In this document: positions 27,174 through 36,004 of the stretch, one piece after another
Layout of the letters: each line of letters begins with the position of its first letter
Numbering within the stretch: position 1 is the stretch's first letter
DNA from: Pantoea vagans
Lineage (GTDB): Bacteria > Pseudomonadota > Gammaproteobacteria > Enterobacterales > Enterobacteriaceae
Length of the DNA: 64,000 bases
Direction: 5' to 3'
Assembly (NCBI RefSeq): GCF_001506165.1
Contig: NZ_CP011427.1
Coordinates: forward strand, 2,480,001-2,544,000
Position numbers and translations under genes: made by a program
The notes under the pieces: generated by a model
Seen by the model: only the letters and a program-made list of their open reading frames with translations
Told to the model about the DNA's origin: nothing
Database searches by the model: none

Positions 27174-27976
27174 TGCATCTTGAGATTCAGGGATTAACGG
27201 CAGCAGATGCGCCCACGCTGGTGCTCTCCTCTGGGCTGGGCGGCGTGGCCGGATTCTGGCAGCCGCAGTTGGCCGCACTGACGCCACATTATCGGGTGGT
27301 GACTTACGATCAGCGTGGCACCGGGCGCAGCCAGGATACGCTGCCCGAAGGTTACAGTATGGCAATGATGGCGGCAGAGCTGGCTGACGCTTTGCAACAG
27401 CATGACATTCAGCACTACGACATTGTCGGGCACGCGCTAGGTGGGTTGATTGGACTGCAACTGGCGCTGGATTTCCCTGAACGTGTAGGCCGCGTGGTGG
27501 TAATCAACGGCTGGTTGTCTCTGGATCCCCACACGCAGCGCTGCTTCCGGGTCCGTCAGGATTTGCTACTTAACGTGGGGGTTGAAGCCTTTGTGCGTGC
27601 TCAGCCGCTGTTCCTCTATCCCGCCGAGTGGCTGGCCCGCCATCAGGTGCGTATTTGCGCTGAAGATGCACACCACGTGGCACATTTCCAGGGCATGGAG
27701 AATCTGCTGCGCCGCCTGCATGCACTGATGAACTGCGATTTTCGCCCGTTTGCGGCAAAAATCACCCAGCCGGTGTTAGCCATTTACAGCCAGGACGATC
27801 TGCTGGTGCCGTGGAGTTGTTCGCCACAACTGGCGCAGGCGCTGCCTGCTGGCAGTCTGATTGAGATGGCCTGGGGTGGCCACGCAATGAGCGTGACAGA
27901 TGCCGATACCTTTAACTCGCTGCTACTGGGCTGGTTGGCAGAAACGGCTCCCCTTCCCCACCGAGCGGTCAGTTGA
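27173..27976 (+). CDS. rutD: Aminoacrylate hydrolase RutD (alpha/beta hydrolase)
   Basis: A 267-residue alpha/beta hydrolase. The oxyanion region is LSSGLGG, the nucleophile elbow position reads GHALGGLIG, where the usual Ser of GHSxG is Ala, as in E. coli RutD (GHALGA), and the acid and His lie in YSQDDLLVP and WGGHAMSV. It speeds the hydrolysis of aminoacrylate to malonic semialdehyde and ammonia. It is followed after 16 bp directly by rutF; the usual rutE is not between them. Confidence 0.95.
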   Translation: MHLEIQGLTAADAPTLVLSSGLGGVAGFWQPQLAALTPHYRVVTYDQRGTGRSQDTLPEGYSMAMMAAELADALQQHDIQHYDIVGHALGGLIGLQLALDFPERVGRVVVINGWLSLDPHTQRCFRVRQDLLLNVGVEAFVRAQPLFLYPAEWLARHQVRICAEDAHHVAHFQGMENLLRRLHALMNCDFRPFAAKITQPVLAIYSQDDLLVPWSCSPQLAQALPAGSLIEMAWGGHAMSVTDADTFNSLLLGWLAETAPLPHRAVS

Positions 27977-27992
27977 TAACAGGAGCAATGAC

Positions 27993-28514
27993 ATGAGTGT
28001 GCATGAATTGCCGGTTATGCCTGAAGTAGACCGCGATGCGTTTCGCAACGCCATGGCACGGCTGGGCTCCGCAGTGAACATCATCACCACCGATGGCCCG
28101 GCAGGCCGCGCAGGCTTTACCGCTTCTGCTGTTTGTAGCGTCACTGACACCCCACCAACGCTACTGGTGTGCCTCAATCGTTCCGCTTCAGTGTGGCCCA
28201 CCTTTCGCGACAACGGCCACTTGTGTGTCAACACCCTGGCCGCCGGTCACGAAGCGCTCTCTACGCTGTTTGGCGGTAAAACGCCGATGCCAGAGCGCTT
28301 CGCCGAGGCGGGATGGCACACGCTGACGACCGGCTCCCCCCTGCTGGAGGGCGCACTGGTCTCATTCGATTGTAAAGTCTCGCAGGTGGTCAGCGTCGGT
28401 ACACATGATGTGCTGTTCTGTGAAGTCTTGGCATTAGCACGCAACGACGACTCGCATGGCCTGGCTTGGTTTGACCGTGGATATCATCACCTTTTGCGGC
28501 AGGATGCCCGCTAA
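27993..28514 (+). CDS. rutF: FMN reductase RutF
   Basis: A 173-residue flavin reductase of the HpaC-like family; the flavin-binding core reads [24 protein letters not shown]. It supplies reduced FMN to RutA. CAGGAG is placed before the ATG at 27993, so a longer frame from 27900, inside rutD, is not the real start. Here it follows rutD directly. Confidence 0.95.
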   Translation: MSVHELPVMPEVDRDAFRNAMARLGSAVNIITTDGPAGRAGFTASAVCSVTDTPPTLLVCLNRSASVWPTFRDNGHLCVNTLAAGHEALSTLFGGKTPMPERFAEAGWHTLTTGSPLLEGALVSFDCKVSQVVSVGTHDVLFCEVLALARNDDSHGLAWFDRGYHHLLRQDAR

Positions 28515-28559
28515 TGCCGCGTTGTGCGGCCCAATCCCACTGACATCCTGGAGAGCAAG

Positions 28560-29885
28560 ATGGCGAATTCCTGGTTCCCCCGCTGGCAGAAAAAGTCAGC
28601 CATGACTGAAAATGGGCTGATTGCGCCGGATGAAACGCTGCCACTCGGGCAGACCGTTGTCCTTGGCCTGCAGCATGCTGTAGCAATGTTTGGCGCAACG
28701 GTACTGATGCCGCTGTTAATGGGACTGGACCCCAATCTGGCGATTCTGGTTTCCGGTATCGGTACGTTGCTGTTCTTTGTGGTCACCGGTGGCCGCGTAC
28801 CCAGCTATCTGGGCTCCAGTGCGGCGTTTGTCGGGGTGATCATTGCCGTCACCGGATTTAACGGACAAGGGCTAAATCCCAATCTGGCGCTGGCTTTAGG
28901 CGGAGTGATTGCCTGCGGTGCGCTCTACACCTTGATTGGTTTCGTGGTGATGAAAGTGGGCACCGGCTGGATTGAACGTCTCATGCCACCGGTGGTGACG
29001 GGCGCGGTGGTGATGGCGATTGGCCTCAATCTGGCGCCGATTGCGGTGCACGGTGTGTCGGCATCGATGTTCGACAGCTGGATGGCAGTGATGACCGTGC
29101 TGTGTATTGGCGTGGTGGCGGTGTTTACTCGCGGCATGGTTCAACGTCTGCTGATTCTGGTTGGGTTGATTGTCGCCTGGGCCCTCTACGCACTGCTGAC
29201 CAATGTGATGGGATTCGGTAAACCGGTGGATTTTAGTGGCCTGGCCACTGCCCCCTGGTTCGGACTGCCGCACACCACGGCACCCGTATTTGATATGCAA
29301 GCGATTGTGATGATTGCCCCTGTGGCGATCATTCTGGTGGCAGAGAATCTGGGTCATATCAAAGCGGTAGCGGGTATGACGGGGCGTAATCTTGACCCCT
29401 GGATGGGCCGTGCGTTTGTGGGCGATGGCCTGGCGACCATGCTATCGGGTTCAATGGGCGGTAGTGGCGTCACCACCTATGCGGAGAATATCGGTGTAAT
29501 GGCGGTGACCAAAGTCTACTCAACGCTGGCATTTGTTGCGGCAGCGGTTATCGCCTTGGTACTGGGCTTCTCACCAAAATTTGGCGCCTTGATTCACACC
29601 ATCCCTGGACCGGTAATTGGCGGGGCATCGATTGTGGTGTTCGGTTTGATTGCCGTGGCGGGTGCGCGCATCTGGGTGCAGAACCACGTTGATTTCAGCC
29701 AAAACGGCAATCTGATCATGGTTGCCACTACGCTGGTGCTCGGCGCGGGTGATTTCTCGTTGAAAATAGGCAGTTTCACCATCGGCGGCATCGGTACAGC
29801 GACTTTTGGTGCCATTATTCTCAATGCGATTCTCAAACGTCGCGGTGCCGCACTGGCTAGCCAGGCGGCACGACCGCAGCCTTAA
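28560..29885 (+). CDS. rutG: Pyrimidine permease RutG
   Basis: A 441-residue NCS2 (nucleobase-ascorbate transporter) family permease with about 14 helices. Family motifs include QHAVAMFGATVLMP, AENLGHIKAVAGMTGRN and GGSGVTTYAENIGVM. It imports uracil and thymine into the pathway. GGAG lies seven bases before the ATG at 28560; an earlier start at 28524 would add a polar tail unlike E. coli. Its end overlaps the convergent DMT transporter gene by four bases. Confidence 0.95.
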   Translation: MANSWFPRWQKKSAMTENGLIAPDETLPLGQTVVLGLQHAVAMFGATVLMPLLMGLDPNLAILVSGIGTLLFFVVTGGRVPSYLGSSAAFVGVIIAVTGFNGQGLNPNLALALGGVIACGALYTLIGFVVMKVGTGWIERLMPPVVTGAVVMAIGLNLAPIAVHGVSASMFDSWMAVMTVLCIGVVAVFTRGMVQRLLILVGLIVAWALYALLTNVMGFGKPVDFSGLATAPWFGLPHTTAPVFDMQAIVMIAPVAIILVAENLGHIKAVAGMTGRNLDPWMGRAFVGDGLATMLSGSMGGSGVTTYAENIGVMAVTKVYSTLAFVAAAVIALVLGFSPKFGALIHTIPGPVIGGASIVVFGLIAVAGARIWVQNHVDFSQNGNLIMVATTLVLGAGDFSLKIGSFTIGGIGTATFGAIILNAILKRRGAALASQAARPQP

Positions 29886-30796
29886 GGTTCTTGCGGTGCC
29901 TGATCGGGCACCGCTTTCTTCCGCCGCAGCCGCAGTTCACTGACGATCACCCCGCAGACAATCAGCGCGCCCCCCAGCAATGCCGCCGCTGGCAGTCGCT
30001 CGCCCGCAATGCGTCCTACAACTCCTGCCCAAACCGGTTCACCCGCATAAATCACCGTTGCCCGCGTCGGAGAGACACTGCGCTGCGCCCAGTTCATGGT
30101 GACCTGAATCAGCGCACTTGCCGCACCCAGACCCAGCGCGCTGAACAACAGCGGCGCGGACAGAGTTGGCACTGATTCGCCATTAGGGATCATAAAGACA
30201 AATGCGCAGGCTGAAGCCACCATCAGTTGAATCAAGGTGACACGGCGCACATCAACTTCACCGGCATAACGGCTGATCAAAATAATTTCTGCTGCAATCG
30301 CCAGTGTGCTGAGCAGCGTGGCGATTTCGCCCGCATTCAACGTCAGGCTGCCATCTTGTGGCCCTGCCACCAGCACAAGTCCGGTAAAGGCCAACAGAAT
30401 ACCCATCCACGCCATCAATCCCGGCGGGCGGCGCAGAAACAGCCATTGCAGTAACGGGACCACCGGCACATAGAGCGCCGTCAGAAAGGCCGATTGACTA
30501 CTTGATATGGTTTGCATACCCCAGGTCTGAAGACCATAGCCACCGGCAATGGCCAGCCCGATCAGCGTACCGGCTTTGATTTCCAGCCAGGTCATCTGCT
30601 TAAGATAGCGACGGAAAAAAAAGGCCAGAATCAGCGATGCCGTAGCAAAACGTAGCCCGACAAAGAAAAAGGGGCCGGAGTGTGCCATCGCCCGATGTAC
30701 GACCAGGAAGGTTCCACCCCATACCATGGTGATGAAAATAAGAACCAGTTCCTGACGAGAAATACGCAGGCTGAAACGTGAAGTTGAAACGGACAT
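29882..30796 (-). CDS. DMT-family (EamA) exporter
   Basis: A 304-residue protein with ten helices in two EamA repeats; the first repeat starts ELVLIFITMVWGGTFLVVHRAMAHSGPFFFVGLRF, a textbook EamA opening (shown here as the short core TMVWGGTFLV), and the second covers TLAIAAEIILISR to AGEPVWAGVVG. Such proteins export amino acids or metabolites; the substrate is not known. It is monocistronic on the minus strand and overlaps the rutG end tail-to-tail. The gap upstream, to the KGG gene, holds an 8-bp perfect hairpin. Confidence 0.85.
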   Translation of the reverse strand: MSVSTSRFSLRISRQELVLIFITMVWGGTFLVVHRAMAHSGPFFFVGLRFATASLILAFFFRRYLKQMTWLEIKAGTLIGLAIAGGYGLQTWGMQTISSSQSAFLTALYVPVVPLLQWLFLRRPPGLMAWMGILLAFTGLVLVAGPQDGSLTLNAGEIATLLSTLAIAAEIILISRYAGEVDVRRVTLIQLMVASACAFVFMIPNGESVPTLSAPLLFSALGLGAASALIQVTMNWAQRSVSPTRATVIYAGEPVWAGVVGRIAGERLPAAALLGGALIVCGVIVSELRLRRKKAVPDQAPQEP

Positions 30797-30863
30797 AACG
30801 CACCAGAGTAATCAATTGGCGGTTATTTTTGCTCATGAGGTGGGGCAATTGCAATCGCTGTGA

Positions 30864-30884
30864 CCGCCGGGATAAACCCGGCGG
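30864..30884 (-). terminator. GC-rich hairpin after the KGG gene
   Basis: CCGCCGGG pairs perfectly with CCCGGCGG around ATAAA, 21 bases after the stop of the KGG gene. No U-tract follows on the minus strand, so termination strength is unsure. Confidence 0.45.
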
Positions 30885-30904
30885 AGGGGAACATCACAGC
30901 CGTG

Positions 30905-31069
30905 TTATTTCTTATTACGACTGCGTCCCCCTTTCTCACCCGCTTCAGAAGCGCGTTGCGGATCGTTTCTAAAATTACCGCCACTGTTTTTACCGCCTTT
31001 GCGGCCAGCTTCTGCAGCTCTCTCACGGTCTTCGGCGAAATTGCCTGATCCTCCACGATGTTGAGCCAT
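30905..31069 (-). CDS. ymdF: KGG-repeat stress-induced small protein (YmdF/YciG family)
   Basis: A 54-residue, very polar, basic protein. It starts MAQHRGGSGNFAED, has two AGxKGG units (EAGRKGG and EAGEKGG) and ends NKK, which is the YmdF/YciG/ConG family pattern. GGAGG lies five bases before the ATG at 31069; an ATG one codon earlier is possible. In E. coli ymdF also lies between the rut operon and wrbA and belongs to the RpoS stress regulon; YciG and YmdF affect motility and biofilm. Other reading frames here are shadows of this one. Confidence 0.9.
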   Translation of the reverse strand: MAQHRGGSGNFAEDRERAAEAGRKGGKNSGGNFRNDPQRASEAGEKGGRSRNKK

Positions 31070-31336
31070 CATTTCCTCCAGGGATTGAGCATCTGTGGTT
31101 AGGACTTTTCATCCAATGAGGTGAAAAGCAAGGCGGTGGAATGTCCGTACCGCCTGCTGAAAGAATAGCCAATGACACGCAAGATCTGGCTGATATTCAT
31201 ACTTTGAAACACATAATCCTCTTATTTATCACATCAAAACCAGATAAATGTCCGGCATACAGGCGGTTAGTCGTGCTTTTAGCGTAACGGCTCACCCGCT
31301 TGATTAACCTCTTTCCAGCACCCCGCGCAAGCTCTT

Positions 31337-31343
31337 CTATACT
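31337..31343 (+). promoter_or_regulatory. RpoS-type -10 element before wrbA
   Basis: CTATACT, within TCTATACTT, 36 bp before the wrbA ATG, fits the extended sigma-S -10 consensus CTATACT. wrbA is RpoS-controlled in E. coli. There is no good -35, as is common for such promoters. The rest of the 309-bp gap (31070-31378) shows no gene. Confidence 0.65.
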
Positions 31344-31378
31344 TCTGAATACTCATCACTCTCAGCAGGATGGAAACC

Positions 31379-31978
31379 ATGGCAAAAATTTTGGTGCTTT
31401 ATTATTCCATGTATGGACATATCGAAACCATGGCGCAAGCCGTGGCTGAAGGCGCAAAAAGCGTGAGCGGCGCAGAGGTGACGATATTACGCGTACCTGA
31501 AAGCATGGAAGCTGAACGATTTGCGCAGGTCGGTGGCAAGGTGAATCAAGCCGCAGCAGAGGCGAAACCGGAAGACTTGCCGCAGTATGACGCGATTATT
31601 GTTGGCACACCGACCCGCTTCGGCAACATGGCCGGGCAGATGCGCAACTTCTGGGATCGCACCGGCGGTTTATGGGCCTCAGGCGCGCTTTACGGCAAAC
31701 TCGCCAGTGTCTTTGCTTCCACGGGGACTGGGGGTGGTCAGGAGCAGACCATCACGTCGGTGTGGACTACCCTCGCTCATCACGGCATGGTGATTGTGCC
31801 CATTGGCTACGGCACCAAACAACTCTTCGATATTTCTCAGGTTCGCGGCGGAACACCTTATGGCGCCACCACGATCGCGGGTGGTGATGGTTCACGACAG
31901 CCCTCTGCCGAAGAACTGGAAATTGCCCGCTATCAGGGCCAATACGTCGCCGGACTGGCGGTAAAACTGCAAGGATAA
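31379..31978 (+). CDS. wrbA: NAD(P)H:quinone oxidoreductase WrbA
   Basis: A 199-residue flavodoxin-like protein that reduces quinones by two electrons in the stationary phase. The start [19 protein letters not shown] matches E. coli WrbA; the phosphate loop of FMN binding is SMYGHIE, and further FMN contacts are PTRFGNM and [11 protein letters not shown]. The start is at 31379, three codons after another possible ATG. It forms an operon with yccJ. Confidence 0.97.
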   Translation: MAKILVLYYSMYGHIETMAQAVAEGAKSVSGAEVTILRVPESMEAERFAQVGGKVNQAAAEAKPEDLPQYDAIIVGTPTRFGNMAGQMRNFWDRTGGLWASGALYGKLASVFASTGTGGGQEQTITSVWTTLAHHGMVIVPIGYGTKQLFDISQVRGGTPYGATTIAGGDGSRQPSAEELEIARYQGQYVAGLAVKLQG

Positions 31979-31998
31979 ATCCACTACAGGAGACTTTT

Positions 31999-32229
31999 AT
32001 GGCCACAGAACAGTCAAAAGCTCACCACGTGGGCGAATGGGCCACGCTGCGCCACACCTCACCAGAAATTGCCGAAGCAATATTCGAAGTGGCGAACTAT
32101 GACGAACGACTCGCGGAAGAAATCTGGCGTCAGCAAGGAAGCGATGATGTGCTGCTCCGCGCTTTTGACAAGACTGATCAAGACGTTTTGACGTGGGACG
32201 ACAAGACGGTCGAGCGTAAGAACGTTTAA
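31999..32229 (+). CDS. yccJ: YccJ family protein
   Basis: A 76-residue acidic protein of unknown function. The stretch [26 protein letters not shown] and the end VERKNV are as in E. coli YccJ (75 residues). It follows wrbA by 20 bp with AGGAGA before the ATG, and a terminator follows its stop. The wrbA-yccJ pair is conserved and RpoS-dependent in E. coli. Confidence 0.93.
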   Translation: MATEQSKAHHVGEWATLRHTSPEIAEAIFEVANYDERLAEEIWRQQGSDDVLLRAFDKTDQDVLTWDDKTVERKNV

Positions 32230-32234
32230 ATCAC

Positions 32235-32264
32235 AGGCGGGCTTGTCCCGCCTTTGTCATTTTT
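32235..32264 (+). terminator. Terminator after yccJ
   Basis: AGGCGGG pairs with CCCGCCT around CTTGT, then TTGTCATTTTT. It closes the wrbA-yccJ operon and lies just before the dehydrogenase gene, which therefore probably has its own expression signal or gets only read-through. Confidence 0.8.
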
Positions 32265-32283
32265 ACATGCCAAGGAACCCTTT

Positions 32284-33657
32284 ATGTCAGCCTATCAAAG
32301 TATCAATCCGGCCAATAATGAATTGCTGAAAACCTGGCCCGCGCATGATGACACTTTTATGCAGCAAGCACTCAGCACCGCAGATGCACTCTATCATTCC
32401 GCGTGGAGTAAAGGCGATATGCAACCGCGTTTGCAGGTGCTGCATAAGCTCGCGGATTTGATCGACCAGCGGGTTGATGAACTTGCCACCATCGCCAGTA
32501 AAGAGATGGGCAAACTGATTGGGCAAAGCCGGGGTGAAGTAAAAATTTGCGCCCAGATCGCGCGCTACTATGCCGAACACGCTGCGCATCTGTTGCAAGC
32601 ACAGCCCTACCCCAGCGCAGTGGGTGATGCGTGGCTGGAGTACCACCCGATTGGCGTGATCGTCGCCGTCGAGCCATGGAATTTTCCCTACTACCAGTTG
32701 ATGCGTGTGCTGGCCCCCAATCTGGCCTTAGGTAATCCAGTGCTGGCAAAACATGCCAATATTGTGCCGCACTGTGCCGATGTGTTTGAAAAGTTGGTTG
32801 AGGAAGCCGGTGCACCCAAAGGGGCATGGACCAACTTGTTTATTTCCACGGAACAGGTGGCAGACTTGATTGCTGACCCACGTGTCCAGGGTGTGGCCTT
32901 GACCGGCTCTGAACGCGCCGGAAGTGCGGTGGCGGAACAAGCCGGGAAGCACTTGAAAAAGTCCACCCTTGAATTGGGGGGGAACGATGTATTTGTGGTG
33001 CTGGATGATGCCGACGTCGACGAGGCGGTGCGACAAGGAGCACAGGCGCGTCTGAGCAACTGTGGTCAGGTGTGTACTGCAGCCAAACGCTTTATCCTGC
33101 ATGAAAAAATCGCCAGTGAGTTTATGGCAAAATTCAGCGTGGCACTGCAATCCGCGACGCCGGGCGATCCGCTGGATGAGAAAACTACCCTGGGCCCACT
33201 GTCTTCGCAAGATGCGCGCGATCGCCTGGTCAAACAGGTGGATGATGCAGTGAAACAGGGTGCGCGCGTGGAATTTGGCGGTAAGGTAATTGAAGGCGTA
33301 GGTTGCTACTACCAGCCAACGGTATTAACTGGCCTGACACCGGATAATCCCGCCTATTATCAGGAGTTTTTCGGTCCCGTGGCGCAAGTGTATGTGGTGG
33401 CGGACGATCGTACTGCGGTTACCCTGGCTAACGATTCTCACTATGGATTAGGCGGTTCGGTCTGGACGCGCGATATTCTGCGTGGGCGCAATATGGCATC
33501 ACAGATTGAAACCGGCATGGTGTTTATCAACTCCCAGAGCGACACCGCAGCCGAATTGCCATTTGGTGGCGTGAAGCGTTCGGGATATGGGCGTGAACTC
33601 TCCGATCTCGGCTTGAAAGAGTTTGCCAACCAGAAGCTGGTGGTGGTGGCCGGCTAG
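32284..33657 (+). CDS. NAD(P)-dependent succinate-semialdehyde dehydrogenase-like enzyme (YneI/Sad type)
   Basis: A 457-residue aldehyde dehydrogenase. The catalytic glutamate lies in LELGGND and the cysteine in NCGQVCTAAKR; the Rossmann part has EPWNFPYYQLMRVLAPN. It begins SAYQSINPANNELLKTW, as in E. coli Sad/YneI. It would oxidise succinic semialdehyde or a similar aldehyde. The start at 32284 follows AAGGAA; an earlier one at 32254 overlaps the yccJ terminator. The gene is not between yccJ and agp in E. coli. Because rutE is missing from the nearby rut operon, a role on semialdehydes is tempting, but malonic semialdehyde specificity is not shown. Confidence 0.85.
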   Translation: MSAYQSINPANNELLKTWPAHDDTFMQQALSTADALYHSAWSKGDMQPRLQVLHKLADLIDQRVDELATIASKEMGKLIGQSRGEVKICAQIARYYAEHAAHLLQAQPYPSAVGDAWLEYHPIGVIVAVEPWNFPYYQLMRVLAPNLALGNPVLAKHANIVPHCADVFEKLVEEAGAPKGAWTNLFISTEQVADLIADPRVQGVALTGSERAGSAVAEQAGKHLKKSTLELGGNDVFVVLDDADVDEAVRQGAQARLSNCGQVCTAAKRFILHEKIASEFMAKFSVALQSATPGDPLDEKTTLGPLSSQDARDRLVKQVDDAVKQGARVEFGGKVIEGVGCYYQPTVLTGLTPDNPAYYQEFFGPVAQVYVVADDRTAVTLANDSHYGLGGSVWTRDILRGRNMASQIETGMVFINSQSDTAAELPFGGVKRSGYGRELSDLGLKEFANQKLVVVAG

Positions 33658-33664
33658 CCATAAT

Positions 33665-33692
33665 AAAAAACCCCGTCGAGACGGGGTTTTTT
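33665..33692. terminator. Bidirectional terminator between the dehydrogenase and agp genes
   Basis: AAAACCCCGT and ACGGGGTTTT pair perfectly around CGAG with flanking A- and T-runs, serving both convergent genes. Confidence 0.93.
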
Positions 33693-33706
33693 CATTGCCT
33701 GACCAC

Positions 33707-35314
33707 TCAGTTGCTGGCCGGTGCCGGTTGCTGAGCGGGTTTAGTTGCATCAGTTTCCGGTTTGGCATCAGCCTGGGCTTTCTGGGCTGCTGCTGCATCG
33801 GCTTTCGCTTTGTCTTCTGCTGCTTTCTGCGCAGTGGCTTTCTCGGCTTTGGCTTTTTCCTCAGCGGCTTTCTGGGCAGCCGCTTTATCGGCTTTAACCT
33901 TCTCGTCGGCGGCTTTGGCATCTGCCGCTTTCTGAGCAGCGGCTTTATCCGCGGCAGCTTTATCAGCAGCAGCCTGGTCTTCTTTCACTTTCGCATTATC
34001 AGCTGCAGCGGGAGCCGGTTGCGCAGCAGGCTGTTCTGCGGGCGCAGGCGCTGCCGGTTGCAAAGGCGTGCCCTGCAGTGCGGTGTTTAAAGCGGTAGTG
34101 AACTGGTCCCAGCTGCAGTAGCCATTGGCATCTGCATCACATCCCGCCAGTTGCAGCGTGACACGCTTCGGTGGATTTTTCAGACTCAACACATCTGCAT
34201 CGCGCAGTTGTTCAGCCGTCTGATAAACGTACTCCACTTTCAGCAGGTCTTTATTGTTCTTCGCATCATGCCAGCGCTCAAAGACGACCTGACCACCAAT
34301 TGGCGTTTTCTCATCGTTGCCTGGCAGTTCATAAGGTTTAACCTGCAATGCACTCAGCAACGACGCGATGTTGGAATCGTGACCCACCATCACCGTGACT
34401 TTCGGCGCGTTGGCTTTGTCTTGATCCACTAACTGGCTGCGGATGTAATCCACCAGCGGCGCAGCCACTTCGCGCGCAACATCGGGAGAGGTAAACAGTG
34501 CGTCCTGATAGCCATTTTTAATGGCGGCCAGCGCTTTCCACTGCTCAGGCGTTTTGATCTGCCCCCAGGCAACCTGATCCGCCGGGAAACCTTCGTAATA
34601 TTGCAAGGTGAATGCATCCACCAGCGAGTTACCGATTTTCAGCGGGCCGTTCACGTTTGGCTCTTTACCATTTTCTGCACTGAAGGTGTTATCACCGCTG
34701 CTCAAATCACACTGTTTTTTACCGTTACAGGCCGGTGCAGATTTGTAATCAACAATCTTTTCCAACTGCTGGAAAGCCGGTTTCAACGCCAGCTTTTCAT
34801 TGGCAGCAGTCATCGCAGCCAGCGCTTTCTTGTTGAATTCATCGCTGCCGTCGGTGATCACCGGATTGAAGATCGGATCCATGGTTCCCATCGCATCTTG
34901 ATGGGTAACGCTGATATCACAGCCTGGGAACGCGCCAGTAATGAAGTACTGTGCGGTCGCGACAGTGCGCTGTAGGCTATTGGCATACACGAAGATGTTG
35001 CTGCTGTCAGGACAGGTACCGCTTTGCACCAATCCCTGCTGTGCCAGCCACTGACGGGTATAGTTACCCATGTAGACTTCCAGCACGCCACCTTTGGTGG
35101 TCAGCTCGCCGCCGGGGACATCCCATTGTGGCCAGCTTTTCTTGGTGGATTGCTCAAGCACGCTTCCGTTGTTCGCCAACGGTGCACGTAAATTGTGACG
35201 ACTCAGCATCAGCACCTGCTGCAGCTGCATATCCCCCTCTGCCGCATAAGCAGACATACCCATTGGGAGCGCAGCGATAACTGACAACGCGCAAAGACTC
35301 AGTTTCTTGATCAT
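33707..35314 (-). CDS. agp: Periplasmic glucose-1-phosphatase Agp with a 120-residue Ala/Lys-rich tail
   Basis: A 535-residue histidine acid phosphatase. The signal peptide [19 protein letters not shown] and cleavage after AYA give a periplasmic protein. Catalytic residues are in SRHNLRAP and VGHDSNIA. The first ~415 residues match the full length of E. coli Agp (413). After that a tail of about 120 residues is added: a Pro/Ala/Gln linker, then about 70 residues of [12 protein letters not shown] repeats, and a Pro-rich end. The tail is predicted to be helical and resembles the TolA domain II type. The start MIKKLS at 35314 is chosen by signal-peptide shape. A terminator follows the gene. Confidence 0.9.
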   Translation of the reverse strand: MIKKLSLCALSVIAALPMGMSAYAAEGDMQLQQVLMLSRHNLRAPLANNGSVLEQSTKKSWPQWDVPGGELTTKGGVLEVYMGNYTRQWLAQQGLVQSGTCPDSSNIFVYANSLQRTVATAQYFITGAFPGCDISVTHQDAMGTMDPIFNPVITDGSDEFNKKALAAMTAANEKLALKPAFQQLEKIVDYKSAPACNGKKQCDLSSGDNTFSAENGKEPNVNGPLKIGNSLVDAFTLQYYEGFPADQVAWGQIKTPEQWKALAAIKNGYQDALFTSPDVAREVAAPLVDYIRSQLVDQDKANAPKVTVMVGHDSNIASLLSALQVKPYELPGNDEKTPIGGQVVFERWHDAKNNKDLLKVEYVYQTAEQLRDADVLSLKNPPKRVTLQLAGCDADANGYCSWDQFTTALNTALQGTPLQPAAPAPAEQPAAQPAPAAADNAKVKEDQAAADKAAADKAAAQKAADAKAADEKVKADKAAAQKAAEEKAKAEKATAQKAAEDKAKADAAAAQKAQADAKPETDATKPAQQPAPASN

Positions 35315-35540
35315 TGTGCCTATTCCATAATTCATCAGTGAAACACTCTGGCATTCAAACGATTAGCTCGCCATTGAGCGAATTACCGCACAGTGTAACC
35401 CAGCTTGCCTCGGAAAATCGCCAGATGTTTGCAAAAACCGTGAATGGACTATAGCAGTAATCGCGCTTGCCGTCGGGCAACGGCAGCAGTTTGAAAAGCA
35501 AAGGGATGTTTTTCGGAATCTCTGAACGCTGAAAAGCAAA

Positions 35541-35562
35541 AAGCCCGCATCGCTGCGGGCTT
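35541..35562 (-). terminator. Terminator of the tandem tRNA-Ser genes
   Basis: On the minus strand AAGCCCGCA and TGCGGGCTT form a stem with loop GCGA, followed by TTTGCTTTT. It lies nine bases after the downstream tRNA-Ser. Confidence 0.85.
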
Positions 35563-35570
35563 CTTTAATA

Positions 35571-35658
35571 TGGCGGAGGAACAGAGATTCGAACTCTGGG
35601 ATGGTTTCCCATCGACGGTTTTCAAGACCGTTGCCTTAAGCCACTCGGCCATCCCTCC
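35571..35658 (-). tRNA. serT: tRNA-Ser (anticodon TGA), downstream copy
   Basis: An 88-base class II tRNA on the minus strand with encoded CCA. Acceptor GGAGGGA pairs with TTCCTCC (one G-T), the anticodon stem-loop ACGGTCTTGAAAACCGT carries TGA, there is a long variable arm, and the T-arm is CAGAG-TTCGAAT-CTCTG. E. coli has a single serT near yccA. Confidence 0.96.
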
Positions 35659-35692
35659 GGGGATTTTTTGTTACGACACTCAGCAAGAGTGA

Positions 35693-35780
35693 TGGCGGAG
35701 GAGGAGAGATTCGAACTCTCGGATGGTTTCCCATCGACGGTTTTCAAGACCGTTGCCTTAAGCCACTCGGCCACCCCTCC
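35693..35780 (-). tRNA. serT: tRNA-Ser (anticodon TGA), upstream copy
   Basis: An 88-base tRNA on the minus strand, almost identical to the copy 34 bp downstream. It differs in the last base of the acceptor (GGAGGGG), in the T-arm (GAGAG-TTCGAAT-CTCTC) and in the acceptor 3' strand, with pairing kept in each stem. The two are a tandem duplication with compensating changes. Confidence 0.96.
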
Positions 35781-36004
35781 GCAATGAGGCGCACTATAAA
35801 CATCCCCCCGAACGATGTAAAGCGTCGATTGAATCGTTCGCCTGAAAAACAGTCAAAATGCATTTTTTTGCTGTCAAAATCGCCATTCTGCTCAATGAAA
35901 CAGCCATTTATCGCGTAAAGATGGGTAAAACGCCTTTGCTGACTTCCAGCCGTTGCGTATTCTCAACCCATATTTGGTGTTCTCTCTCTATAATGGAGCG
36001 CATG

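Noticed and set aside
30823..31056. A 77-residue minus-strand frame overlapping the KGG gene
   Set aside because: The overlapping frame from 31069 gives a clear YmdF/YciG-type protein with a good ribosome site; this one is its shadow.
33623..34090. A 155-residue plus-strand frame rich in Phe, Gly and Ser
   Set aside because: It is the antisense of the repetitive agp tail; its odd composition follows from the repeat, and it has no ribosome site.
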